Positions 1-7,713 of a stretch of DNA of 64,000 bases are shown here, piece after piece (within the stretch, counting starts at the first letter, position 1; each line of letters starts with the position of its first letter). Location: the NCBI GenBank assembly GCA_016432545.1, contig CP066694.1:496001-560000 (forward strand), given 5' to 3'. The translations under genes and the position numbers were made by a program. This DNA is from an archaeon. GTDB lineage: Archaea; Thermoproteota; Nitrososphaeria; Nitrososphaerales; Gagatemarchaeaceae. Under the pieces are notes generated by a model. It was not told the DNA's origin and did no database searches. It worked only from the letters and a program-made list of their open reading frames with translations.

Positions 1-78
1 CCGGTCTCCTTCAAGAAAGCCCCCTCCCAGCCCCGATTGAAGGGCGCTTGGCCCGCGAGCAGCCCGGACACCGAGGCC
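1..78. other. Left-edge sequence with no recognised feature
   Basis: These bases lie beyond the stop codon of the first gene. I see no start codon with a convincing protein, no TATA box and no RNA structure. It may be the 3' flank of a gene outside the window. Confidence 0.3.
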
Positions 79-618
79 CTAGCGAGGCGGACCGCTTCTT
101 CTCCCTCTTCTGGCGACAGAGGCAATCGATTTCTCCCTGAGGCGCCTCTCAAGCGACCTTAACTTTTTCCAGTGGCTGCCCTTCCAGTAGACCTTCCCGC
201 ACTCAGAACAGGCGTAGAAGAGCCTGTGCCGCTCTTCCGACGCCCGAGGGACGCGTCCCCTGAGGTCTCGCTTCGCAATCGCTTGCAGGGTGCCGTTGCA
301 GACCGAACACCTTGGAGCACCAAGGCGCAGTGGGTTCTCGGCCTCTTCGAATTCCTTGGCCATGGACGCGATCCGGCCCGAGTCACTGATGCCGATGACC
401 AGCACGGCTCTTACCCCTTTGGACCTAGCTCGCGCCGCGAGTGCCCTGTCCGCAGTGACTACGACCCTGCCCTGTTCCCTGGCGATTTGGATGAGGCCTT
501 CGTCGTTCCCATGCTTGTAGTACAACGAGTCGACGCCGAAGGCGCGGAGCTTCCTGGCAAGGGAGCCGAGCATTGCGTCCACGATGACGCCTTCTGGGGC
601 TCTTCGGTGCGGAGACAT
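79..618 (-). CDS. Mut7-C family RNase (PIN-like) with C-terminal zinc ribbon
   Basis: The 179-residue protein matches the Mut7-C (DUF82) layout. An N-terminal PIN-like fold carries early acidic residues (VDAMLGSLARKLR, then VVVTADRALA), followed by a four-cysteine zinc ribbon (CSVC and CSEC) with the basic patch typical of the family. Mut7-C proteins are predicted RNases, and the acidic residues in both PIN motifs needed for metal binding are present. It reads in the same direction as tyrS, 15 bp downstream of it, so the two may be co-transcribed. The substrate is unknown. The family call rests on the motif layout. Confidence 0.8.
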   Translation of the reverse strand: MSPHRRAPEGVIVDAMLGSLARKLRAFGVDSLYYKHGNDEGLIQIAREQGRVVVTADRALAARARSKGVRAVLVIGISDSGRIASMAKEFEEAENPLRLGAPRCSVCNGTLQAIAKRDLRGRVPRASEERHRLFYACSECGKVYWKGSHWKKLRSLERRLREKSIASVARRGRRSGPPR

Positions 619-633
619 CTCCGCCTCCTTTGC

Positions 634-1722
634 TTACCTCGTCGTCTCTGCAGACTTGACCGCCATGTAGAGGCGCCTGGCGGCAGGGTCTTTCTCGAAG
701 TGCTCCCTGATCGGAGAGATTATCCTGTCCAGAGACTCCCCTACACCCCTCTTCAGGTCCGCCGGGTGCAGCTTGCCAGCGAGGAAGGCTGTTTCCAGCT
801 CCTCATAGGAGGCGAACTCCTCGTTGCCGCCGAACTTCTCAGGCCGCTCGACCTTGAGGGTCTTCTGTTTCCTGAAGATGATGTACTTCGAGTACTCCAT
901 TGGAGCGTTCCCTTCGAGGACCTTCGCAGGGCAGTAGGCAGAGTTGAGCTTCTTCAGTATCACTTCTTTGCCGTCGTGCACGAAGATCGATGTCTCAGGC
1001 TTGCTCTTGCTCATCTTGCTGGTGATCTCCGAGTCCACCGCCGCGCTCTCGTCGAAGCCCTCCGCCTCCTTCTTCCCCTGCAGCCCTATCAGCATGTGAT
1101 GATGTATTGCCACTGGCTTCTTCCACTTCATCTTCTCCGCGATCTCTCGAGCGAGTATGTTGGCCCTGCGCTGGTCGAGGCCGAGCTGGCATATGTCCAC
1201 GTCCAGCCAGAAGATGTCGGCGACCTGCATCATCGGGTAGAAGAGCTGGGCCGTATGGACGGCCTCCTTGGTCGTCCGGCCTGCGATGGTAAGCGCCCTC
1301 TGAGTCCGTGCCAGGGTAGTCTCCTGTGCGACCGTGACCACACGCTTCCAATAGTCCTCTTGCCTGGCGGCCTCGCTCGTCCAGAGGACCTCGACCTTTG
1401 ACATGTCGACGCCGGCCGCGCGCCACACCTCCACGAAGTACTTCCCGACCTCCTGGATCTTGTCCAGGTCGCCGCCCATCTTGTTGTTGACCCAGGCGAA
1501 CCAGTCCGCTATCCAAAGCTTCATCTTGACCCCGGCCTTGACCATGTCCTCGACGAGGATCGGCCTCAAGACTCCGAAGGGGAGGTGGGCGAGCCCGCTG
1601 GGCTCGAAGCCGTCGTATGCGGTCGGATGGTCGTTGGTCTCCAAGAGGGTCCGGAGCTCCCTCTCAGTGATGATCTCCTCGCCGACACCCTTGAGGAGGC
1701 TCATCCTGGACTCGAGGTCCAT
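634..1722 (-). CDS. tyrS: Tyrosyl-tRNA synthetase
   Basis: This class I aminoacyl-tRNA synthetase of 362 residues charges tRNA-Tyr in the cytoplasm. The HIGH-type signature is PSGLAHLPFG at residues 41-50, and the second signature KMSKS occurs in the C-terminal third. Length and lack of a bacterial S4-like tail fit the archaeal/eukaryotic TyrRS type. That type recognises a C1-G72 pair, and the tRNA-Tyr gene at 6182-6340 in this window has that pair. The start is the ATG at 1722. The Mut7-C gene follows 15 bp downstream on the same strand. Confidence 0.95.
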   Translation of the reverse strand: MDLESRMSLLKGVGEEIITERELRTLLETNDHPTAYDGFEPSGLAHLPFGVLRPILVEDMVKAGVKMKLWIADWFAWVNNKMGGDLDKIQEVGKYFVEVWRAAGVDMSKVEVLWTSEAARQEDYWKRVVTVAQETTLARTQRALTIAGRTTKEAVHTAQLFYPMMQVADIFWLDVDICQLGLDQRRANILAREIAEKMKWKKPVAIHHHMLIGLQGKKEAEGFDESAAVDSEITSKMSKSKPETSIFVHDGKEVILKKLNSAYCPAKVLEGNAPMEYSKYIIFRKQKTLKVERPEKFGGNEEFASYEELETAFLAGKLHPADLKRGVGESLDRIISPIREHFEKDPAARRLYMAVKSAETTR

Positions 1723-1807
1723 CTAGCGCTGCCTCCCTGAAGGCGCGGTGCTAAGGTAATGAGACTGAAGCTCTTGGAGCAATGGGCCCATTCGGGGTCG
1801 GACCTTC

Positions 1808-3052
1808 CTAGACCTTTGGCACGTCCCTTCCGTTTTTCCTCGAGAGCAGGAAGGAACCCACGATAAGGATTGTGACCAGGACGGCCGCCGGCGCCTGGGC
1901 CGGGAATTCGGGGATGCCGCCCGACGACAGGGTCGTTGTGGACTGGGTGCTCGATGTGGCGACGGAGGCAGTCGTCTGGGTCGAGACCGTGGTCGGAGAC
2001 CAAGTGGTCTGGCTGAGGGTCGAAGTGGTCGCTGTCGTTGCGGCGCTGGACTGGCTGGTCGTCGCCGCCTCGGGGGTCGCGAAGTAGGCCGAGTCTATGT
2101 ACGGCGAGGCGTTCTGCCCTCCTACGCAGAAGACCGAGCCCGCTCCGGAGACACACGAGAGGCCTGTCACCTTCAGAGGATAGTCGGGGCCCTTCGTCCA
2201 TGCTCCAAGCGCGGAGCCGCTGACCATCGAGTAGTAGGTCGAGTTCACGTAGGCTCCGTGGTATCCGGCCGCGCAGTACACGTAGCTTTGGACCAGCGCG
2301 CAGGCAAGCCCGTATGTTGCCATCGGATAGCCGGCTGTCGTCGTCCACTGGGCAAGGCCGCCCGAGTTCATCGTTGAGTGGTAGACCGAGCTCGTGGAGC
2401 CCGCGATGCAGAAGACGTCGTCGGAGGACACGACGCAGCTCTGGTCGTAGACTTTCTGAGGCAGGCTATGAGTGGTGGACCAGGAGCCGATCCCGGACGA
2501 GGACACGGGAGCGAAGAAAGCCCCTGACACAGACCCGTTGTCGGAGAGGCCGCCGGCGCAGTAGAGGTATCCCGAGTGAGCGAAGCATCCCCCTTCGGCT
2601 ATGGGTATCGGGTAGTCCGCAGTGTTAGTCCATGCCCCGACCCCCTGCGCTGACACCTGAGCGAAGTAGGTCTCGTTGGTAGGGCTTGGGGCGTAGCCAC
2701 CGACGCAGTAGACGTAGCCCCCAGACAGTGCGCAGTCCTCCACGCTGACATGGAGCGGGTAATCCGTGGTCTTGTTCCAGGCGCCGACTCCGTCGGATGA
2801 GAGCACTGCGAAGTAGACCGAATTTGAAGGCCCTGGGCTGCCTCCGCCGACGCAGTAGACATAGCTCTGACCTTGGGAATCCTCGACGCAGCTACCTCCC
2901 GAGATGGGCTGTGGATAGGAAGTGGTGGGGTTCCACCCTGTCAGGACTTGGCCATGGGCAAGCGGAACCGTCCCTGAAATCAGTAGTAGGACTGTGAAGA
3001 ACCCGAATACTGCTGAGCAGGAGGGCAGACGGACCCCGGACTTCGTGTGCAG
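1808..3052 (-). CDS. Secreted six-bladed kelch-like surface protein with PEF-type C-terminal anchor
   Basis: Read from a CTG at 3052, this gives about 414 residues. They comprise a signal peptide (VFGFFTVLLLISGTVPLAHG), six repeats of roughly 50 residues, a Ser/Thr-rich linker, then IPEFPAQAP, a membrane helix and a short basic tail. Each repeat has a W...YP...C...YCxGG pattern, which suggests a six-bladed kelch propeller with paired cysteines. The tail resembles archaeosortase PEF-CTERM signals. The first ordinary start codon, GTG at 2806, would delete the signal peptide and the first blade. No ATG, GTG or TTG precedes the signal peptide in frame. A TATA box (TTAAATAA, about 3075-3083) predicts a transcription start within a few bases of the CTG. 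The function is unknown; adhesion or sugar binding is possible. Confidence 0.75.
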   Translation of the reverse strand: MHTKSGVRLPSCSAVFGFFTVLLLISGTVPLAHGQVLTGWNPTTSYPQPISGGSCVEDSQGQSYVYCVGGGSPGPSNSVYFAVLSSDGVGAWNKTTDYPLHVSVEDCALSGGYVYCVGGYAPSPTNETYFAQVSAQGVGAWTNTADYPIPIAEGGCFAHSGYLYCAGGLSDNGSVSGAFFAPVSSSGIGSWSTTHSLPQKVYDQSCVVSSDDVFCIAGSTSSVYHSTMNSGGLAQWTTTAGYPMATYGLACALVQSYVYCAAGYHGAYVNSTYYSMVSGSALGAWTKGPDYPLKVTGLSCVSGAGSVFCVGGQNASPYIDSAYFATPEAATTSQSSAATTATTSTLSQTTWSPTTVSTQTTASVATSSTQSTTTLSSGGIPEFPAQAPAAVLVTILIVGSFLLSRKNGRDVPKV

Positions 3053-3072
3053 GAGCGGACGAAGGCCCGGGT

Positions 3073-3084
3073 AATTATTTAAGA
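3073..3084 (-). promoter_or_regulatory. TATA box of the kelch surface-protein gene
   Basis: On the minus strand the sequence reads CTTAAATAATT. It lies about 26-28 bp upstream of the CTG proposed as the start of the kelch protein, the usual archaeal spacing for a leaderless transcript. This position is what argues for the CTG over the GTG at 2806. Confidence 0.55.
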
Positions 3085-3124
3085 ACGATGAACCGCGAAT
3101 CGTCCAACACCCTCGGGCCGAGCC

Positions 3125-3580
3125 CTAGGTTGATCCCTGTTGCTTTGGCCTACTCTTGGCCAACGCAGCGACCACCAGCCCGAATATCACCACTGCCACA
3201 CCCTGATGCAGCGCGACCAGGGACGGCTGCAGCTCTCGGGACACTACAAGGCCCCCTAGGAGGATCTCACCAAAGATCAGGGCTATCGACGCGAGCAGAA
3301 GTTTCCTCGCGGGGTCCCCGCCGAAACTCCCGCGCCAATAGATCGCGGCAGAGGCGAGGAGAAGGAACGTGGACAGGAGCGCCAGGATCCTGTGTGTGTA
3401 CTCGGCCACCGGGCCGAGCTGTGCAGGCGGTAGGAGCCCCCCGAGACACGTGGGCCAGTCCCTTGGGAGGTCGGTGCCGCATGCACCACCGAAGCCCGCC
3501 GCTGTGACGTAGGCGCCGACCATTAGCTGGAGAAGCAGGGCCACGACTGACGCGAACAGAGCGATTCGCTTGAAGTCCAA
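3125..3580 (-). CDS. ctaA: Heme A synthase (CtaA/COX15), half-length archaeal form
   Basis: This four-helix membrane protein of 151 residues is half the size of the eight-helix bacterial CtaA and matches the short archaeal form. Visible markers are the conserved cysteine pair after helix 1 (C34, C45) and two likely heme-ligand histidines, H63 in EYTHR and H125 in ALHQG. CtaA oxidises the C8 methyl of heme O to give heme A for cytochrome oxidase. The partner farnesyltransferase ctaB lies 1.6 kb away on the same strand, with thioredoxin and thiI between. Half-length forms are thought to work as dimers. Confidence 0.85.
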   Translation of the reverse strand: MDFKRIALFASVVALLLQLMVGAYVTAAGFGGACGTDLPRDWPTCLGGLLPPAQLGPVAEYTHRILALLSTFLLLASAAIYWRGSFGGDPARKLLLASIALIFGEILLGGLVVSRELQPSLVALHQGVAVVIFGLVVAALAKSRPKQQGST

Positions 3581-3617
3581 GCCTTCGGTGCCGGCCCGCG
3601 TTGTCGTCTTAAGGGTT

Positions 3618-3953
3618 CTAGGCCTTCGTGAGGAGTTCGTCGACCTTAGTCTTGAGGACCGCCGCGGGGACCGCGCCGATCACGATATCCTCGACCTTGC
3701 CCTTTGCGAAGAACATGACCGTAGGTATGCTCATGATACCGAAATGCATCGCGAGCTCCTGGTTCTGGTCGGTGTCGATCTTGACGAACTTCACTTTCCC
3801 TTCGTACTCCTTGGAGAGGCGCTCCAGGATCGGCTCCACGACCTTGCAGGGGCCGCACCAGTCCGCGTAGAAGTCCACCAGCACGGGCTGGGAGGACCGG
3901 ATGACCTCGTCCTGGAACCTGCTTCCTTCGATGTGCATCACTTTCTCACTCAA
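3618..3953 (-). CDS. trxA: Thioredoxin
   Basis: This single-domain thioredoxin of 111 residues has the canonical active site WCGPCK at residues 32-37 and the cis-proline region (SIPTVMFF). It is a cytoplasmic disulfide reductase. The start is TTG at 3953. A TATA-like stretch (AAAATTATAAG on the minus strand, about 3985-3996) overlaps the 3' end of thiI, so the gene may have its own promoter inside the ctaB-thiI-trx-ctaA run. Its position beside ctaA could reflect a need to keep the CtaA cysteines reduced, but that is inference. Confidence 0.93.
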   Translation of the reverse strand: MSEKVMHIEGSRFQDEVIRSSQPVLVDFYADWCGPCKVVEPILERLSKEYEGKVKFVKIDTDQNQELAMHFGIMSIPTVMFFAKGKVEDIVIGAVPAAVLKTKVDELLTKA

Positions 3954-3985
3954 TGTTGTTCTTGGTGTTCTCCCCGCGCCCTTGC

Positions 3986-5206
3986 TTATAATTTTGCCTC
4001 GGCCTTAAGCTCTTCTGCGGGCAGGTGCAGGCCTTCCCTTAGGGGGCCGGACTTCCAGGCCCTGGTCGTCTGGTTGTAGGTTGCCAGGGTGCCCTTTCCA
4101 ATCGAGTCCCAGACCAGCTGCTTGAAGGAGTAGCCGCCCGCATACTCTGAGACCAGTTGGGCCTTGACCCTGGTGCGCGGATGCCTGGACACGATCGCGC
4201 AGCAGTCCTTGTATTCCTCGAGGGAAGTCTCGTACGTGCCGATTCTTCTCGCGAGCGCGATCACTTCCTCCTTGTCATAGGAGAGGAGCGGCCTCAGTAT
4301 CGGGAGGGTCGAGCCCTCGTCGAAGGCCTTCAGATTCCAGAGCGTCTGCGAAGCAGCCTGCGAGAGAGCGTCGCCCGTGGAGATCCCCGAGGCTCCGAGT
4401 GCGGGCGCGACCGCCTCCGCGGTCATGCGCATGAACCTGCGGAACAAGGAGGGCTCCAGCTCCCCCGGGACCCCGAAAGTAGAAATCTGATAGTCGGCAA
4501 AAGGCACGAGGATCAGTGTGTTCTTGCCAGAGTAGGCAGACAGCATCTCGACGAGCCTCGCGACTTTGCTCGTCAACGGAACCTCGGGCGTCGGTGCCAG
4601 GTAGAAGTGGAGGTAGACCGGCCTGCATCCGCGCTTCATCATCAGCCATGCCGAGACCGGGGAGTCGATCCCCCCGGAGAAGAGGTGGACGACCCTTCCA
4701 GCAGTACCCACTGGGAGCCCCCCCGGGCCCTTGGACCTGTCCGAGTATACCAGAGCCCTCTCCCGCAGAACGTCCACGTGGATCGTCAGCTCCGGCCCGT
4801 CTAGGCGGACCTTCTTGCCGGTCTTTGAGACGACCTCGGCGCCTAGTCTTCTCTCGAGCTCCGTGGACGAGAGGGGAAACGACTTGTCCGACCTCCTTGC
4901 CGCGATTTTGAAAGTAGCCTCGTTGCCGGATGCATGCAGCATGACCTCTTCACGGATCTTGCCGTAGTCTCTCTCCGAGATCGTAGCACGGGCGAACCAT
5001 GAGAGGCCGAAGACGGTGGAGAGGGCGGGAGCGACCTCCTCTGCGCTGCCCTTAGCCCTAATCAGGAACCTCCCATCCTCGAAGGAGATGCTCGCCTCGA
5101 GGCCTGAGAGGGCCTTGCCAAGGTTCCTGCGCAAGAGCCTGACGAACTCCGGCCTGTTCTTGCCCTTCAGCGCGATCTCAGAGTAGTGGGCTACGAAGGT
5201 CTCCAT
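3986..5206 (-). CDS. thiI: tRNA 4-thiouridine synthetase ThiI
   Basis: The 406-residue protein has an N-terminal ferredoxin-like region and THUMP domain (about residues 1-165) followed by a PP-loop ATPase with SGGIDS at 177-182. ThiI adenylates U8 of tRNA and inserts sulfur; some archaeal forms also serve thiamine thiazole synthesis. The C-terminal rhodanese domain of E. coli ThiI is absent, as is usual in archaea. A cysteine pair occurs late (KDCCAIVSRHP) and may take part in sulfur transfer. It starts at ATG 5206, 10 bp after the ctaB stop, so the two genes are probably one transcript. Confidence 0.92.
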   Translation of the reverse strand: METFVAHYSEIALKGKNRPEFVRLLRRNLGKALSGLEASISFEDGRFLIRAKGSAEEVAPALSTVFGLSWFARATISERDYGKIREEVMLHASGNEATFKIAARRSDKSFPLSSTELERRLGAEVVSKTGKKVRLDGPELTIHVDVLRERALVYSDRSKGPGGLPVGTAGRVVHLFSGGIDSPVSAWLMMKRGCRPVYLHFYLAPTPEVPLTSKVARLVEMLSAYSGKNTLILVPFADYQISTFGVPGELEPSLFRRFMRMTAEAVAPALGASGISTGDALSQAASQTLWNLKAFDEGSTLPILRPLLSYDKEEVIALARRIGTYETSLEEYKDCCAIVSRHPRTRVKAQLVSEYAGGYSFKQLVWDSIGKGTLATYNQTTRAWKSGPLREGLHLPAEELKAEAKL

Positions 5207-5216
5207 GGCAAGGCCC

Positions 5217-6080
5217 TCAGAGGACCGCGGCCGCCATCGCCGCCAGGAAGATGACCGCGAGGTAGGGGCTGGAGAACTTGAACGCGAGCCAGGCGTTCTC
5301 CTTCGTCGGCGAGCGGAGCACCTTGATGTTGGTCCCGAGCAGCAAGGCGTCGAAAACGACTGTAACCACGAGGTAAACGGCGAGGCCTAGCCCGCTGAGA
5401 TAGAAGGCCAGCAGGAGGCTGACGGGTATCAGGAGGAGCGTGTTGGCCACTATGTACTTCGACGCCCGGGCGGGACCGAGGACCGAGGGCAGCATGGGAA
5501 TTCCGACTGAGCTGTAGTCCTGTTCGGTGATCACCGCCAAGCTCCAGAAGTGGCTAGGGGTCCAGACGAAGACCAGCGCCCCGAGGACCCACCCGTACTC
5601 AGCGAAGGCAGAAGTCACCGCATACCAGCCTGCCAGCGCGGCGCAGCTCCCCGCGAACCCCCCTAGGACGATGTTCCAAGTCGTCCTTGGCTTCAGGAAC
5701 ATGGTGTAGACCGGGACGTATACGAAGGCGCCGAGGGCGATGAAGATGGTGGCCAGGTAGTTGAGGGTCAGGAGCGCGACTGCGAGCCCGGCAATGATCA
5801 GTCCAAACCCGAGAAGGAGCGCATGCGTGGCCGGGACGATCTTCTTTGCGGGAAGTGGCCTGTTCATCGTCCTCTTCATCTTCGCGTCGATCCCCATCTC
5901 GAGGTAGCTGTTCAGGGCGAGCGCCCCGGCTGAGGTGGCCGCTCCTCCCACGAGGAGGCCAATGATAATCAGTAGCGACGGGATCGTGCGAGCGGCAACG
6001 ACAGCCGACCCCACCGCGACCATGAGGAGCAGGGGGACGATCTTCGGCTTTGTCAGCGCGACGTAATCAGATAGTGTCAT
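5217..6080 (-). CDS. ctaB: Protoheme IX farnesyltransferase (heme O synthase)
   Basis: This UbiA-superfamily membrane protein of 287 residues has about nine helices and the first Asp-rich prenyl-diphosphate motif (NSYLEMGIDAKMKRTMNRP). It attaches a farnesyl group to heme B to give heme O. With ctaA downstream in the same direction, it provides heme O/A for a heme-copper oxidase, implying aerobic respiration. The start is ATG 6080. The tRNA-Tyr gene diverges from it. Confidence 0.93.
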   Translation of the reverse strand: MTLSDYVALTKPKIVPLLLMVAVGSAVVAARTIPSLLIIIGLLVGGAATSAGALALNSYLEMGIDAKMKRTMNRPLPAKKIVPATHALLLGFGLIIAGLAVALLTLNYLATIFIALGAFVYVPVYTMFLKPRTTWNIVLGGFAGSCAALAGWYAVTSAFAEYGWVLGALVFVWTPSHFWSLAVITEQDYSSVGIPMLPSVLGPARASKYIVANTLLLIPVSLLLAFYLSGLGLAVYLVVTVVFDALLLGTNIKVLRSPTKENAWLAFKFSSPYLAVIFLAAMAAAVL

Positions 6081-6148
6081 GCAACGGCACCGGTAGAAAC
6101 CCGCGCCGACCCGAGCGCGTATTATTGCTTTGCTCGAATCTCGGAAAC

Positions 6149-6160
6149 CCTTAAGAAATC
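6149..6160 (+). promoter_or_regulatory. TATA box of the tRNA-Tyr gene
   Basis: CTTAAGAAAT is centred about 28 bp before the first base of the tRNA, the expected archaeal spacing. No open reading frame competes for it on the plus strand. Confidence 0.6.
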
Positions 6161-6181
6161 TTTGACGCTCGCCCGTCTCGT

Positions 6182-6340
6182 CCCGCGGTAGCTCAGCCTG
6201 GTAGACCTCTCAAGAGGACCAAAAGCTTCCGGCTGTAGTGGTCGGCCATCGGCTGACCCGTTCAGCCTACTCAGGCCACAGTCACCGGAGTGTCGTCGGC
6301 TCAAAAGGACCGCAAGGTCCTCAGGATCCGACCCGCGGGA
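6182..6340 (+). tRNA. trnY: tRNA-Tyr (GTA) with three introns
   Basis: Removing three segments gives a perfect 74-base cloverleaf. Acceptor CCCGCGG (6182-6188) pairs with CCGCGGG (6333-6339), with discriminator A at 6340. U8 and A9 follow, then D-stem GCTC (6191-6194) pairs with GA+GC (6204-6205 and 6225-6226). Anticodon stem TCCGG (6228-6232) pairs with CCGGA (6285-6289) around anticodon GTA (6235-6237). T-stem GTCGG (6295-6299) pairs with CCGAC (6328-6332). The inferred introns are about 6206-6224 in the D-arm (19 nt, internal hairpin CCTC/GAGG), about 6239-6283 at 37/38 (45 nt), and about 6305-6325 in the T-loop (21 nt, internal hairpin GGACC/GGTCC). Exact splice points may slide by one or two bases. 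C1-G72 and A73 are archaeal tyrosine identity elements. Confidence 0.9.
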
Positions 6341-6532
6341 TTTCCCTTTCTCGGGCTTATTTCGTCAATCCGAGGGCGTTTCCAGCCTTCTTTTCCATAG
6401 GGAGGGTGTCAGGAATGGGCAGGGCGTATGGGGTCTTGTAGGTGCGCATCGAACTTCATCCTCGGAAGATAGCCTCCCCCTACTTTCCTATCCAGGCAAC
6501 GCTTATGGAGCCGAGCCGAAGGGCGCCCAACA

Positions 6533-6718
6533 ATGAAGGTCTGGATACCCGTGGCGCTGGGCGCAGTCATAACGTTCGCGTATGTCTTCTTCTACTTCCT
6601 GAGCACCGTCGGTGGCGCAACCTCCTTCGGCCTCGTCAACTCCGTGGGCCTCGCGGCCGTATTCATCGGGCTAGTCGCGGCGGGTCTCCTGCTCAGGCGA
6701 GCGACCCCGCCCAAATAG
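6533..6718 (+). CDS. Small two-helix membrane protein
   Basis: The 61-residue protein has two hydrophobic helices joined by a short Gly/Ser-rich turn (STVGGATSFGLVNSVG) and a basic C-terminus. A TATA-like GCTTAT sits about 30 bp before the ATG, supporting a leaderless transcript. I do not recognise a family. It is followed by another membrane protein on the same strand. Confidence 0.6.
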   Translation: MKVWIPVALGAVITFAYVFFYFLSTVGGATSFGLVNSVGLAAVFIGLVAAGLLLRRATPPK

Positions 6719-6774
6719 TCGCGTCTCATCTCGAAACGCTTAAGAACGCTGAGACGCTCGATTGGTTTTGAGCT

Positions 6775-7242
6775 TTGGACAACGAGTTCCTGGCCCTTTC
6801 CGCGGCTTTCATGATCCTCGGCATCACAGGTATCATCCTCTTCAACGGGCCTCCGACTCCGGCCGGCGACTCTTGCTACTGCCTGATTCCCAGCCCCGAG
6901 CCGGGCGCCGCGCAAGGAACTTCCAGCATCCTCCTTGCGCTCGGGGTCATGTTCTTCCCGATGGGCCTGATGAAGGGAGGCCTCCCCACGTTCCGCAGAG
7001 CTCCGGCTGCTCCGCAGATGATCAAGTCCCCCGCAGGGACAGTCATCTCTCCAGTGCATGTCATCAGCGGGAACGCGTTCACTTTCGGAGTCGTCGTGCT
7101 CCTCATTGGGGTAGACGCTGTCTTGATACCCGGGTACCTGGTCTACAGGAACGTCTGGTACGAGCTGGCGGGCGCTCTGCTGGCAGCGGCTGGCGGAATC
7201 TCCGCCTTATGGAGCCTCAGGAAGCCTTCGGGCGCTTCATAA
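6775..7242 (+). CDS. Multi-helix membrane protein of unknown function
   Basis: The 155-residue protein has four predicted membrane helices: one at the N-terminus, one near residues 48-65 and two in the C-terminal half. A CYC motif (DSCYCLIP) lies in the first outer loop. The start is TTG at 6775, with a TATA-like CTTAAGAA about 33 bp upstream. I recognise no family. Confidence 0.6.
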   Translation: MDNEFLALSAAFMILGITGIILFNGPPTPAGDSCYCLIPSPEPGAAQGTSSILLALGVMFFPMGLMKGGLPTFRRAPAAPQMIKSPAGTVISPVHVISGNAFTFGVVVLLIGVDAVLIPGYLVYRNVWYELAGALLAAAGGISALWSLRKPSGAS

Positions 7243-7287
7243 TCGCGAGGAACCGTTTTATCCGGTCGCGAGAGGGGTCGGAAAAGC

Positions 7288-7713
7288 ATGAGCGCGAAGC
7301 CCTCAAAGACCAAGGCCACCAAGAAATCGAAGGCCGAGCCCAAAGCAGCCAAGGTAGCCAAGGTCGTATCAATCCGTCCGTCTGGGACTCCTCCCCGGCC
7401 GATGGTCCTGAGCAGGCACGTCGACACTATGATCACGAGGGAGGGCAGAGGATTCTCGATGGTGGAGCTGGCCGGGGCGAGCGTCTCTCAGAAGGACGCC
7501 TGGAAGTGGGGGGTGAAGCTGGACTCGAAGAGAAGGAGCTTGTTAGACCACAACGTGGAGTCGCTGCGGAAGTGGGCCTCTACGGCCCAGAAGCCGAAAG
7601 TGGCCGAGCCCAAGCCTGAACCAGTCGTCGAGGCTGAGCCTGAGCCCAAGCCGAAGCCGGCCGCGGCCAAGAAGGCGACGAAGAAGCCAGCCGCAAAGAA
7701 GAAGAAAGCCTAG
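7288..7713 (+). CDS. rpl13e: Large-subunit ribosomal protein eL13 (L13e)
   Basis: The central part of this 141-residue protein carries the L13e signature (REGRGFSMVELAGA, then KLDSKRRSLLDHNVESL). It is flanked by Lys/Ala/Pro-rich tails at both ends that would contact rRNA. L13e occurs in eukaryotes and in Crenarchaeota/Thaumarchaeota-type archaea but not in Euryarchaeota, so this gene supports a TACK placement. Both low-complexity tails are longer than usual. It converges directly with the OGG gene, whose stop codon begins at the next base. Confidence 0.8.
   Translation: MSAKPSKTKATKKSKAEPKAAKVAKVVSIRPSGTPPRPMVLSRHVDTMITREGRGFSMVELAGASVSQKDAWKWGVKLDSKRRSLLDHNVESLRKWASTAQKPKVAEPKPEPVVEAEPEPKPKPAAAKKATKKPAAKKKKA

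Noticed and set aside
172-1401. A 409-residue plus-strand frame
   Set aside because: It is antisense to tyrS and the Mut7-C gene, which have clear motifs. The amino-acid composition is Arg/Leu/Val-rich as expected for GC-rich antisense frames.
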